A DNA stretch of 64,000 bases from JACDAL01 sp963849115 (lineage in GTDB: Bacteria; Actinomycetota; CADDZG01; WHSQ01): assembly GCA_963849115.1 (NCBI GenBank), contig CAWKGK010000008.1:186001-250000 (forward strand), read 5' to 3'. The notes under the pieces were generated by a model. That model had not been told where the DNA came from. It did not search any database and saw nothing but the letters and a program-made list of their open reading frames with translations. Position numbers and translations under genes: made by a program. How positions within the stretch are numbered: position 1 is the first letter of the stretch; each line of letters opens with the position of its first letter. This document shows positions 9,835 to 17,843 of this stretch, piece by piece.

Positions 9835-12054
9835 GTGTCAAAGAACCTGGTAATCGTCGAATCGCCTGCCAAGGCGAAGACGATCGAGAAGTACATGGGC
9901 AAGGACTTCACCGTCCTCGCCTCCATGGGCCACGTCCGCGACCTTCCCAAGTCAGATTTTGGCATCGATATCGACGGCGGCGTCCACCTGCGCTACCAGG
10001 CCCTGGGGCAAGCGAATGCCAAGAAGGCCATCGCCGCCATTCGCAAGGCGGCTAAGGAGAGCGAGACGGTGTGGCTGGCCCCCGACCCCGATCGCGAGGG
10101 CGAGGCCATCGCCTGGCATGTCGCCGAGCTCATAAAGCTCCCGGCGGACAGGACCCGGCGGGTCTCCTTCAACGAGATAACTGAGCGGGCAGTCACTGCG
10201 GCCTTCGGCAGCCCCCGGTCGATAGACATGGACCTCGTGGATGCGCAGCAGGCTCGCCGGGCGGTCGACCGCATCGTGGGCTACAAGCTTTCCCCGCTGC
10301 TGTGGCGAACCGTGGGCCCCAACCTCTCGGCGGGGCGGGTCCAGAGTGCAGCTTTGCAGCTTGTCGTCATCAGAGAGCGAGAGATACGCGCCTTCAATCC
10401 GCGCGAGTTCTGGGATATCAGAGCCTCGCTCGAGACGGCCGAGGGTTCTCGTTTCGTTGCCGCGCACCCCTATTCGGAGAAGGACAAGTTCGCCCTCACT
10501 ACCGGGGACCAGGCTTCCGAGGTCGTGGAGCGAACACGGCCTGGACCCTGGACGGTCTCGACGGTGCGAAAGACGGAGCGGACGCGGAAGCCACCCGCTC
10601 CCTTTAGGACGTCGACCCTTCAGCAGGCGGGCTCGAGCAGCCTCGGCTTTCCGACCTGGAAGACGATGAGGTTGGCCCAGTCCCTCTACGAGGCGGGCCA
10701 CATCACGTACATGAGGACGGACTCCACCAACCTCTCTCAGGACGGCCAGGCTGAGATCTCACAGGTTGTAAGAGAGCGCTGGGGCGCTCGCTACCACCAC
10801 GCCCGTAAGTTCGCGGCGAAATCGAAGGGCGCCCAGGAGGCCCACGAGGCCATCCGACCCGCCTCGGCGGCGCGCGCCCCGGAGGCCCTCGCCAACGACC
10901 TGGAGCGCGACTCTCTGAGGCTGTACGAGATGATCTGGCAGAGAACGATGGCCTCCCAAATGTCCGATGCCGTTTACGACGCCACCTCCGTGGACGTCCA
11001 GTCAAACGGCGTCACCTTCCGCGCCACCGGACAGGTCCTCAAATTCGACGGCTACCTGAAGGTCTACCTGCACCGGCGCGACGACGAGCCGGAGGAGACG
11101 GAGGGGCTGCTTCCGGACCTCCAAGAGGGCCAGACGCTCACGCTCCAGGCCATTGAGCCTGAGCAGCATTTCACTCAGCCTCCGCCTCGCTACACCGAAG
11201 CGACGCTGGTGAAGGAGATGGAGCGACTCGGCATCGGGCGGCCGTCGACCTACGCCCCCACGGTGCAGGTGCTGTCCAATCGTGAATACGTCCGCTCGGA
11301 GAGCCGGAGGCTCCATCCCACGGCGCGGGGTGAAGTCGTGGTCGAGCTCCTCGAGGCCCACTTTCCGGAGTTCGTCGATTCCGATTTCACCGCTCGGATG
11401 GAGACCGAGCTGGACGACATAGCCGAAGGCGAGAAGGAAATGGTTCCCGTGGTGAGGGCCTTCTTTGAGTCCTTCTCGGCGCTCGTCGAAGAGCAACAGG
11501 ACAAGATGAGCCGGCCCGAGCGTCCCACGGACAAGGTGTGTCCCGAGTGCGGCCGTCCCGTGGTCGAGAAGTTCGGCAAACACGGGATGTGGTTCTTGTC
11601 CTGTTCCGGCTTTCCCGAGTGCAGATGGTCCAAGCAGCTTGATGAGTCCGGCGAGCCGCTTCCCGACCCCGAGGCGACGGGCGAGCGCTGTCCTCGCTGC
11701 GAGGCCGAGCTGGTGACCAAGACCGGTCGCTTCGGCCCATTCGTCGGGTGCTCGAACTATCCGGACTGCAAATACATCAAGAAGGAGCCACCCAGGGAGA
11801 CGGGCGAGCCTTGTCCCGACTGCGGGGAGCCGTTGGTCGAGCGACAGGGCCGCTTCGGGCCCTTCGTCGGTTGCTCCACCTATCCCAAGTGCCGCTACAT
11901 CAAGAAGGAGAAGCGGGCCGGCGGCGCCGGGGAGGCGAAGAGCAAGGGGACGAAGAGCAAGGGCTCCAAGAGGACGACGCGGAAATCAGCCGCCAAGTCC
12001 ACCAAGAAGAAGACCGCGGCGAAGTCTACGGCTAAGGGGGCCTCGAAGAAATAG
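9835..12054 (+). CDS. topA: DNA topoisomerase I (type IA)
   Basis: A 739-residue enzyme that relaxes negatively supercoiled DNA. The Toprim domain starts at once (VIVESPAKAKTIEKYMG) and carries the metal-binding acids Asp84, Asp86 and Glu88 in PDPDREGEAIAWH. The catalytic tyrosine is Tyr292 in ITYMRTDSTNL. Three C-terminal zinc-ribbon repeats follow (first CPECGRPVVEKFGKHGMWF, then CPRCEAEL and CPDCGEPL), and the protein ends in a Lys/Ala-rich tail typical of actinobacterial enzymes. I chose GTG at 9835 because the family begins with SKNLVIVESP and an AGGAG site precedes it. Spacing is short, at four bases. A longer frame reaches back to 9643 but its extra residues are not topoisomerase-like. 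Confidence 0.96.
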   Translation: MSKNLVIVESPAKAKTIEKYMGKDFTVLASMGHVRDLPKSDFGIDIDGGVHLRYQALGQANAKKAIAAIRKAAKESETVWLAPDPDREGEAIAWHVAELIKLPADRTRRVSFNEITERAVTAAFGSPRSIDMDLVDAQQARRAVDRIVGYKLSPLLWRTVGPNLSAGRVQSAALQLVVIREREIRAFNPREFWDIRASLETAEGSRFVAAHPYSEKDKFALTTGDQASEVVERTRPGPWTVSTVRKTERTRKPPAPFRTSTLQQAGSSSLGFPTWKTMRLAQSLYEAGHITYMRTDSTNLSQDGQAEISQVVRERWGARYHHARKFAAKSKGAQEAHEAIRPASAARAPEALANDLERDSLRLYEMIWQRTMASQMSDAVYDATSVDVQSNGVTFRATGQVLKFDGYLKVYLHRRDDEPEETEGLLPDLQEGQTLTLQAIEPEQHFTQPPPRYTEATLVKEMERLGIGRPSTYAPTVQVLSNREYVRSESRRLHPTARGEVVVELLEAHFPEFVDSDFTARMETELDDIAEGEKEMVPVVRAFFESFSALVEEQQDKMSRPERPTDKVCPECGRPVVEKFGKHGMWFLSCSGFPECRWSKQLDESGEPLPDPEATGERCPRCEAELVTKTGRFGPFVGCSNYPDCKYIKKEPPRETGEPCPDCGEPLVERQGRFGPFVGCSTYPKCRYIKKEKRAGGAGEAKSKGTKSKGSKRTTRKSAAKSTKKKTAAKSTAKGASKK

Positions 12055-12210
12055 GCCCGGAACCGGCCCTCCCCCGGCTCGACTTCGTCGCCCCAACTAC
12101 CTGGGACGTGGTCTCGGCCACAAGGGTCGCCGGCACGCTTGCCCCGGCCCGTCCCACCAAACACCCCGATTCCCCTCGGCTCACCCCGCTCGTCGCCACC
12201 TGTCTCTAAG

Positions 12211-14271
12211 ATGGTGAGCGAAAACAGCAAAGGAGGAATCATCCAGGAAGCTCCCAGGAGGAGCGGTCTTCACGTCGTCACTGCCTCCGAGCAGGAGGCC
12301 GGTTATGCGGCGCTGTTCCGCAACGGCACCTTCGTCCGCTTCTTCGCGGCCCAGGCGGTCTCGAGCCTCGGCGACTGGATCGGACTCATCGCGATAGCGG
12401 TGTTCGCTCAAGCTCGCTTCGGGACGATCGCCGTCGGGGTGGTGATGATGGCCCGGGTCCTTCCCGGCTTCCTGGTGGGGCCGCTGGCCGGGGTCCTGGC
12501 GGATCGCTGGGACCGCAAGAAAACCATGGTGGTCGCCGACCTAAGCCGGGCCCTGCTCGTCTTCTCCCTTCCGTTCGTCCCCAACCTGGCGTACTTCATC
12601 GTCGTCTCTGCCCTGCTGGAATCGCTGACTCTCGTGTGGGGACCAGCCAAAGACGCTTCGCTTCCACACTTCGTCGACCGCGCCCACCTAACCTACGCCA
12701 ACTCCCTGTCGTTGATCGCGATCTATGGCCCGTGGCCGCTGGCTTCCATACTGTTCGCCTCGTTGGCCGGCTTGGGGTCCTTCGTCGGCGATCACGTCGA
12801 GGTGATGCGGGGGCTCTCGGACAGCCCCGAGGCGATGGCGCTGTGGGTCGACGCGCTCACGTTCGCGTTCTCGGCCGCCATGGTCTCGACGCTTGCAATT
12901 CCTCCAACCAAGACCGGGGTGGGACGGTTCGATCTGAGGGCGGTGAAGCGGGACCTGATCGAAGGGCTGCAGTTCGTCGGCGCTCACAAGCAGGTTCGCT
13001 CGTGGATGCTCGGCATCGCCTTCACGTTCACGGCTGCGGGGGGGGTGGTTTCACTTGGACCCGAGTTCACCAGCGAGATTCTGGACTCAGGCCCCAGCGC
13101 CTACGGGTTCATTATCGGTTCCTTCGGAGGCGGAATGCTGGCGGGGTTGATCGCCTCGGGCTTCCTCGCCAAGCACATAAGCAAGGATGTGTTGTTCTCC
13201 TCCAGCGTGATCCTGCTGGGGGTGGGGCTCATCCTGCTGGCGAGTATGAGCAGCGTCAGCTCCGTGGTGCCGATCGCCGCGACGCTGGGCTTTTTCGGAG
13301 GCGTCGGCTACTCGGTCGGCTACGCGCTCATGCAGGAGACCAGCGAGGAAGAGCTGCGAGGCAGGACGTTCGGGGCCGTTTACACGCTTATTCGTATTGG
13401 CACCCTCATTGGGCTCGGCGTCTTCCCTCTCATTGCCGGTGCGATCGGCGACAACACGGTGGACCTGGTTGGCGGTTCCACTCTGGCCCTTCCTGGGAGC
13501 CGCGTTACGTGGTGGCTGGCGGGTCTCCTCGTGGTTGGAGGCGGCGCTCTGTCGACAAGGGCGATCGGCGCTCGCCGTTCTCCGGGTGTTCTACAGGCGG
13601 TGCGCAGCTCCTACTTCGTGGTCTTCGAGGGAGGCGAGGGGGCGGGAAAGAGCTCCCAGATGGCGGCCTTCGTGAGGTGGCTCCAGGCACGCGGCGACGA
13701 TGTGGTCGTGACCAGAGAACCGGGTGGAACTCTCCTCGGAGAGAGGCTCAGAGAAGCCCTGCTGGACACTTCTTCGAACATCGATGCACGCGCCGAGGCC
13801 CTTTTGTTTGCAGCCGACCGAGCCCAGCATGCCGCCGAGGTAATCAAGCCGGCTCTGGCCAAAGGAAAGATCGTGGTCTCCGATCGCTTCCTCGACTCTT
13901 CTCTCGCCTATCAAGGGCTGGCGCGAGGCTTGGGGCTCGCCGAGGTATACGAGTTGAGCGCGTGGGCCACGGACGGGTTGGTGCCCGATCTCGTCTTCTT
14001 GCTGACGGTCGACTCTGAAACCGCCGCCGGGCGACTCTCCGGAGAGCCCGATCGCCTCGAGCTGGAGGGTGTCGACTTTCACAACCGGGTCGCAGCCGCC
14101 TACGTCGAGCTCAGCACCAGGTTCCCCGACCGCTTCGTAGTGCTCGACGGGACTCGCTCTGCTTCTGAGGTGCACGCAGATGTCGTGGCCGCGTTCGAAG
14201 AGCAGTCAGCCGGCCGTGTGGCCGCGCCCGGACGGAGTTATCAGGCCGCTCCCGGCCCCGTTCCTCGATGA
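12211..14271 (+). CDS. tmk: MFS transporter fused to thymidylate kinase
   Basis: A 686-residue two-domain protein. Residues about 25-455 form a major-facilitator membrane domain (FFAAQAVSSLGDWIGLIA, then VLADRWDRKKTMVVADLSRA). Residues about 470-670 are a complete dTMP kinase with P-loop FEGGEGAGKSSQ, TREPGGTLLGERLR, and DRFLDSSLAYQG. The kinase makes dTDP for DNA synthesis; the cargo of the membrane domain is unknown. I recall similar fusions next to topA in Streptomyces and other actinobacteria. ATG at 12211 is my start, without a clear ribosome site. A near-perfect AAAGGAGG at 12229-12236 lies inside the reading frame with no standard start codon just after it. The gene overlaps holB by ATGA. 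Confidence 0.88.
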   Translation: MVSENSKGGIIQEAPRRSGLHVVTASEQEAGYAALFRNGTFVRFFAAQAVSSLGDWIGLIAIAVFAQARFGTIAVGVVMMARVLPGFLVGPLAGVLADRWDRKKTMVVADLSRALLVFSLPFVPNLAYFIVVSALLESLTLVWGPAKDASLPHFVDRAHLTYANSLSLIAIYGPWPLASILFASLAGLGSFVGDHVEVMRGLSDSPEAMALWVDALTFAFSAAMVSTLAIPPTKTGVGRFDLRAVKRDLIEGLQFVGAHKQVRSWMLGIAFTFTAAGGVVSLGPEFTSEILDSGPSAYGFIIGSFGGGMLAGLIASGFLAKHISKDVLFSSSVILLGVGLILLASMSSVSSVVPIAATLGFFGGVGYSVGYALMQETSEEELRGRTFGAVYTLIRIGTLIGLGVFPLIAGAIGDNTVDLVGGSTLALPGSRVTWWLAGLLVVGGGALSTRAIGARRSPGVLQAVRSSYFVVFEGGEGAGKSSQMAAFVRWLQARGDDVVVTREPGGTLLGERLREALLDTSSNIDARAEALLFAADRAQHAAEVIKPALAKGKIVVSDRFLDSSLAYQGLARGLGLAEVYELSAWATDGLVPDLVFLLTVDSETAAGRLSGEPDRLELEGVDFHNRVAAAYVELSTRFPDRFVVLDGTRSASEVHADVVAAFEEQSAGRVAAPGRSYQAAPGPVPR

Positions 14272-15419
14272 GCGTGTGGGAGGGTCTGGACGCAGGCCGC
14301 GCCGTCGGCGGGCTTCAACAGCAACTGGCCCAGGGGGAGATATCCCACGCGTGGCTGCTGTCGGGACCGTCGGGGGCCGGAAAGGGAGCGGTGTCGAGGG
14401 CGATGGCGGCGGCCCTGAACTGCCTCGACGAGCCGCTCCGTGGCTGCAATCGATGCTCGTCATGCCGCCGGGTGTTTGGCGGAGCGCACCCCGATGTCCA
14501 CCGGGTGGTGCCCGAGGGCTCCGTCATCGCGGTCGATGCCGTCAGAGAGGGAGTGATACCCGAGGCCACACGCTCGCCATTCGAGGGGAGATACAAGGTG
14601 TTCGTCCTCGAACAGGCCGAGCTCATGAACGAAGCCGCGCAGAGTTCGCTGCTGAAGACGCTGGAAGAACCTCAACCAGACACGGTGTTCATCCTGCTGT
14701 CCCAAGCCGAGGAGGAGATTCTCGAGACAATCCGCTCCCGTTGCCGCATCGTTCGCCTCGAACCCACCTCGGAGCGGAATCTGGTCGTAATGCTAGAGCG
14801 AGAAGGAGCAACGGCCGAAACCGCCCTGATGGCGGCACGACTCTCGGAGGGAGACACCGGCGCGGCCCGGAGCTGGGCCTTCGACGCCCCTATTGCCGAG
14901 CGCCGATCCCTATGGCTGTCTATTCCTCGCCGCCTCCAGGGAGCGGCGGACGCAATCGATGCCGCGTCTGAGATCCTTGATCAAGCCCGGGCAGCGGGGA
15001 CCGCGCAGAAACGGGCGCATGTGCAGGAGACCAGAGCCCTGGCCGACATCATCGGCGAAGGCCGGGGCACCGGCACTGCTCGTAGTGCCTTGGCCCTGCG
15101 CCATCGTCGCGAGCAGCGTCACGCCGAAGAGGCGGTGCTGGGCGAGGCGCTCGGCACACTTGCGGGGTTCTACCGGGATGTCGTAGCCGTGCGCAGGGGC
15201 TCATCAGAATCGGTGGCGAACCTCGACCGTATCGACGAGCTTCAGGAGTGGGCCCGCTCCTCAGTCTCCGACGGCGCCTTGTTCAGCGCCGTTGAACGGC
15301 TCGTTGCCGGGAGGGCTGCGATTCTGAGCAACGCCAACGTGCTGCTCGCGCTCGAGGCTGCGCTCACCGAGGTCACCCGGCTCACGCAGCCTCGCGAGCA
15401 TTCCTACGAGTGGAGCTAG
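14268..15419 (+). CDS. holB: DNA polymerase III delta-prime subunit (clamp loader)
   Basis: A 383-residue AAA+ protein of the clamp loader. The Walker-type loop GPSGAGKG is at residues 33-40, and the zinc-binding cysteines Cys52, Cys60, Cys63 and Cys66 are in NCLDEPLRGCNRCSSC. The sensor region LLKTLEEPQPDTVFILLS and the arginine-bearing TIRSRCRIVRL follow. The C-terminal third is the helical oligomerisation domain. The ATG at 14268 overlaps the stop of the MFS-Tmk gene, so topA, tmk and holB may form one replication operon. It converges on the RTX-like gene with only four bases between the stops. Confidence 0.93.
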   Translation: MSVWEGLDAGRAVGGLQQQLAQGEISHAWLLSGPSGAGKGAVSRAMAAALNCLDEPLRGCNRCSSCRRVFGGAHPDVHRVVPEGSVIAVDAVREGVIPEATRSPFEGRYKVFVLEQAELMNEAAQSSLLKTLEEPQPDTVFILLSQAEEEILETIRSRCRIVRLEPTSERNLVVMLEREGATAETALMAARLSEGDTGAARSWAFDAPIAERRSLWLSIPRRLQGAADAIDAASEILDQARAAGTAQKRAHVQETRALADIIGEGRGTGTARSALALRHRREQRHAEEAVLGEALGTLAGFYRDVVAVRRGSSESVANLDRIDELQEWARSSVSDGALFSAVERLVAGRAAILSNANVLLALEAALTEVTRLTQPREHSYEWS

Positions 15420-15423
15420 TTAG

Positions 15424-16023
15424 TTAGTTTCTCTCGCAGTTCTCCTTGTTCTCCCCATCGTTGCACAGATCCTTGCCGCTGCCGCCCGACAGAGAGTCAC
15501 GGTCTATGCCGCCCACTCCCCCGTAGAGACGGTCGTTGCCGTCCCCACCTGAGATGGCATCTGCACCGCTCCCTCCTCGCAGAACATCGGGTCCGGCCTC
15601 TCCCGACAAGGAATCTCCGTCGTCCCCTCCCGATAGCAGGTCGCCGCCGTCACCTCCGAAGAGGTCGTCGTGGCCGACGTTGTCGATGAGGCGGTCGGCC
15701 CCCTTCCCTCCGAACATGTCGTCGCCACCTTTGTCGCCGCTCAAACGATCATCTCCGTCTCCTCCGAAGAGGTTGTCGGAGCCCTTGCCGCTGCAGACAC
15801 GGTCGTTGCCCGCGAGTCCGTAGATGGTGTCGTCGCCGTCCTTGGCGATGATCACGTCGGCGCCCTTGCTCCCACGCATCACGTTGTTGCCGTCGGTGCC
15901 GACTTTGGTTGCGCTCTTTCCGAGGCAGGTGGGAGCCTGCTGGGCGGCGGACACCCCCAGCGCCGATCCCCCGATCAACGCAGCCGCCAGAGCGGCCCTT
16001 CCGTACAACTTCACGCTGTTCAT
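15424..16023 (-). CDS. Secreted RTX-like calcium-binding repeat protein
   Basis: A 199-residue protein with a signal peptide (about residues 1-27, LYGRAALAAALIGGSALGVSAAQQ). A run of glycine/aspartate nonapeptide-like repeats fills most of the mature chain (MRGSKGADVI, LFGGDGDDRLSGDKGGDD, LFGGDGGDLLSGGDDGD). Such repeats fold into Ca2+-binding beta-rolls in RTX proteins. There is no catalytic or toxin domain and no type I secretion gene nearby; the signal peptide suggests Sec export. Cysteines are present early (PTCLGKSATK) and at the C-terminus (KDLCNDGENKENCERN), so a disulfide clamp around the roll is possible. Function is unknown beyond calcium binding. Confidence 0.85.
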   Translation of the reverse strand: MNSVKLYGRAALAAALIGGSALGVSAAQQAPTCLGKSATKVGTDGNNVMRGSKGADVIIAKDGDDTIYGLAGNDRVCSGKGSDNLFGGDGDDRLSGDKGGDDMFGGKGADRLIDNVGHDDLFGGDGGDLLSGGDDGDSLSGEAGPDVLRGGSGADAISGGDGNDRLYGGVGGIDRDSLSGGSGKDLCNDGENKENCERN

Positions 16024-16619
16024 CAGCGATTCCCCTCACGATCGTGTGACGCCAATGACGTCAAATCCGATAGGCGACCAGCCGCCCAGCTTGCGCTCAC
16101 CAGTTAAAGTCCAAATCGGCCGCTCGCGCCATGACCTAAAACTATTTCTGGTAGAAATTACTTTGACGGCGCGTAACGACTCTCAGATCCTTTCTTCGTG
16201 GTGGCATCGCCACTTCGCCCGTGGGCCCATAGTTACCTCGGCGTGAACGTCGAGAGCGCGCTGTTCTCGATAGTGGACGCCATTGCCGCAGGGAGAGGGA
16301 GAGAGCTGTGGAGTCGCCGTAGAGACTGCGATGAACTCGGTCATCGCCATCGACCTGATCAAGAGCCTGTTCCGAATTGCACCTTCGTCGCCAAGGCCGC
16401 GAAGCGCTATCTACCTGCAGGAGAGACTTATGGAGAGGCCAGACGGGCCTCAAGGAACTCGCCGCGTCCTATTCGAAGGAGCGGTTCTAGTCACCCGACC
16501 CCCGCTCGAGGGCTGATACGCGTCGCCTACCGGCCAACGCCTCTACGGGACTTTTCTTATGGTTAGAGTGCCTCCATCGAGTGACCGGCCGACGTTAGCC
16601 TCGTTTGGGAGCCTTCTTT
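16024..16619 (+). other. 596-bp stretch without a convincing gene, upstream of the glycan cluster
   Basis: Between the RTX-like gene and the first glycosyltransferase I find no frame with a good ribosome site and recognisable product. Two plus-strand frames (16198-16566 and 16283-16516) give compositionally odd peptides. An internal ATG at 16331 starts a plausible-looking stretch (MNSVIAIDLIKSLFRIA) that fades into nonsense, possibly a decayed gene. The stretch presumably holds the promoters for the RTX-like gene and the glycan cluster, but I cannot place them. Confidence 0.4.
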
Positions 16620-17843
16620 ATGCGCTACGCGCTCGCAACTCAGGAATTGACCGCGGCCTTGGGTCGGATAAGGCTCCAGCCGGATGACTCGGGACTTGGC
16701 CTCTTGCTGCGTCGCCAGGGGCGTCCCTTAGCTTTCATCCTACGCGGGCTGACACCCTCAACCACGCTGCTGCCCGAGGAAGTAGGCGAACTGATTACGC
16801 GCTCGGCTGCGTATGAGATGCTTGCGGACAGCCTGCGCAACGAGCTGCTCCCAGCTCCCTCTTCCCGTTCCGAGCTGCCCACAGTGACCGTAGCAGTGTG
16901 CACCAGGGCTCGGGAAGAACTGCTCGAAGCCTGCTTGAGCAGTGTCCTGCAGTTGAGTCACGGGCGTGGCGACATCAGTCCAGAGGTGATGGTTGTCGAC
17001 AACGCGGCTCCCAACGATAAGTCTCTTCGGGTCGTGCTGTCGCACTCCGGTGTTCGCTACGTAAGCGAGCCACGGCCGGGCCTCGACTTCGCCCGCAATC
17101 GGGCGCTCCTGGAAGCACAGACCGACTTCGTCGCTTTTCTGGACGACGATGTCGAAGTCGACGAAAGATGGCTTGCCGGTCTGATCGAGGCTTTGAGGGA
17201 GAACCCCGATGCCGTCGCCATCACCGGTCAGGTTCTCCCCTACGAGCTCAGATCTCGAGCTCAGATCAGGTTCGAGTCCAGAGGAGGTTTTCGACGCGAG
17301 TTCTCCAAGCGTCGGTATCGCGGCGCTGTGTTGCCCGGGAACTCTCTCTACCCTGTGGGTGCCGGAATGTTCGGGGCCGGTTGTAACATGGTGCTGCAGA
17401 GACACACTGCGCTGCAGCTTGGTGGCTTCGACGAGGCATTGGACACGGGCCCGCCTTTGCCCGGTGGCGGCGACCTCGACATCTTCTACAGAGTCCTGCG
17501 CGCAGGCCATCCTCTGATTTATGAGCCGCAGATGCTCGTCTTCCACAAGCACCGCCGAGAGCATCGTCAGCTGCGCAGCCAGTACTGGACGTGGGGAACG
17601 GGTCTGATGGCATTCGTCGAAAAGACCTCTGTCACCGACGCCGATGCGCGACTCAAGCTCCGTGACTTTCGACGCTGGTGGCTATGGAACCAGATGCGTC
17701 TCCTGAAACGGAGCTTCAAGGGCAATGACGCGATGACGCCGGAGCTTGTGCTGGCGGAGCTCGCAGGTGGTTTAGTGGGCATGACGGGAACCTACTCTCG
17801 TTCCCGGAGACGTGTGGGGCGACGCAAGGCCGAGTCCTCATGA
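16620..17843 (+). CDS. Family 2 glycosyltransferase with an extra N-terminal domain
   Basis: A 407-residue cytoplasmic-face enzyme. Residues about 95-330 form a GT-A fold with VAVCTRAREELLEACLSSV, a nucleotide-sugar metal site at AFLDDDVEVDERW (Asp 174-176), and the acceptor-side PLPGGGDLDIFYRVLRAGH. About 90 residues precede it (LLLRRQGRPLAFILRGL). They resemble the N-terminus of the next protein (YAVLWQEGVPLGHVEL) and look like a shared accessory domain. ATG at 16620 follows GGGAG by nine bases. It overlaps the next gene by ATGA. The donor and acceptor sugars cannot be deduced. Confidence 0.87.
   Translation: MRYALATQELTAALGRIRLQPDDSGLGLLLRRQGRPLAFILRGLTPSTTLLPEEVGELITRSAAYEMLADSLRNELLPAPSSRSELPTVTVAVCTRAREELLEACLSSVLQLSHGRGDISPEVMVVDNAAPNDKSLRVVLSHSGVRYVSEPRPGLDFARNRALLEAQTDFVAFLDDDVEVDERWLAGLIEALRENPDAVAITGQVLPYELRSRAQIRFESRGGFRREFSKRRYRGAVLPGNSLYPVGAGMFGAGCNMVLQRHTALQLGGFDEALDTGPPLPGGGDLDIFYRVLRAGHPLIYEPQMLVFHKHRREHRQLRSQYWTWGTGLMAFVEKTSVTDADARLKLRDFRRWWLWNQMRLLKRSFKGNDAMTPELVLAELAGGLVGMTGTYSRSRRRVGRRKAESS

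Noticed and set aside
12229..12236. Start of the MFS-Tmk protein at ATC 12238 after the strong AAAGGAGG
   Set aside because: ATC starts are very rare and the encoded KGG codons explain the purine run; ATG 12211 is kept.
16198..16566. Plus-strand frames upstream of the glycan cluster
   Set aside because: No ribosome site, no recognisable product, and composition unlike neighbouring proteins.
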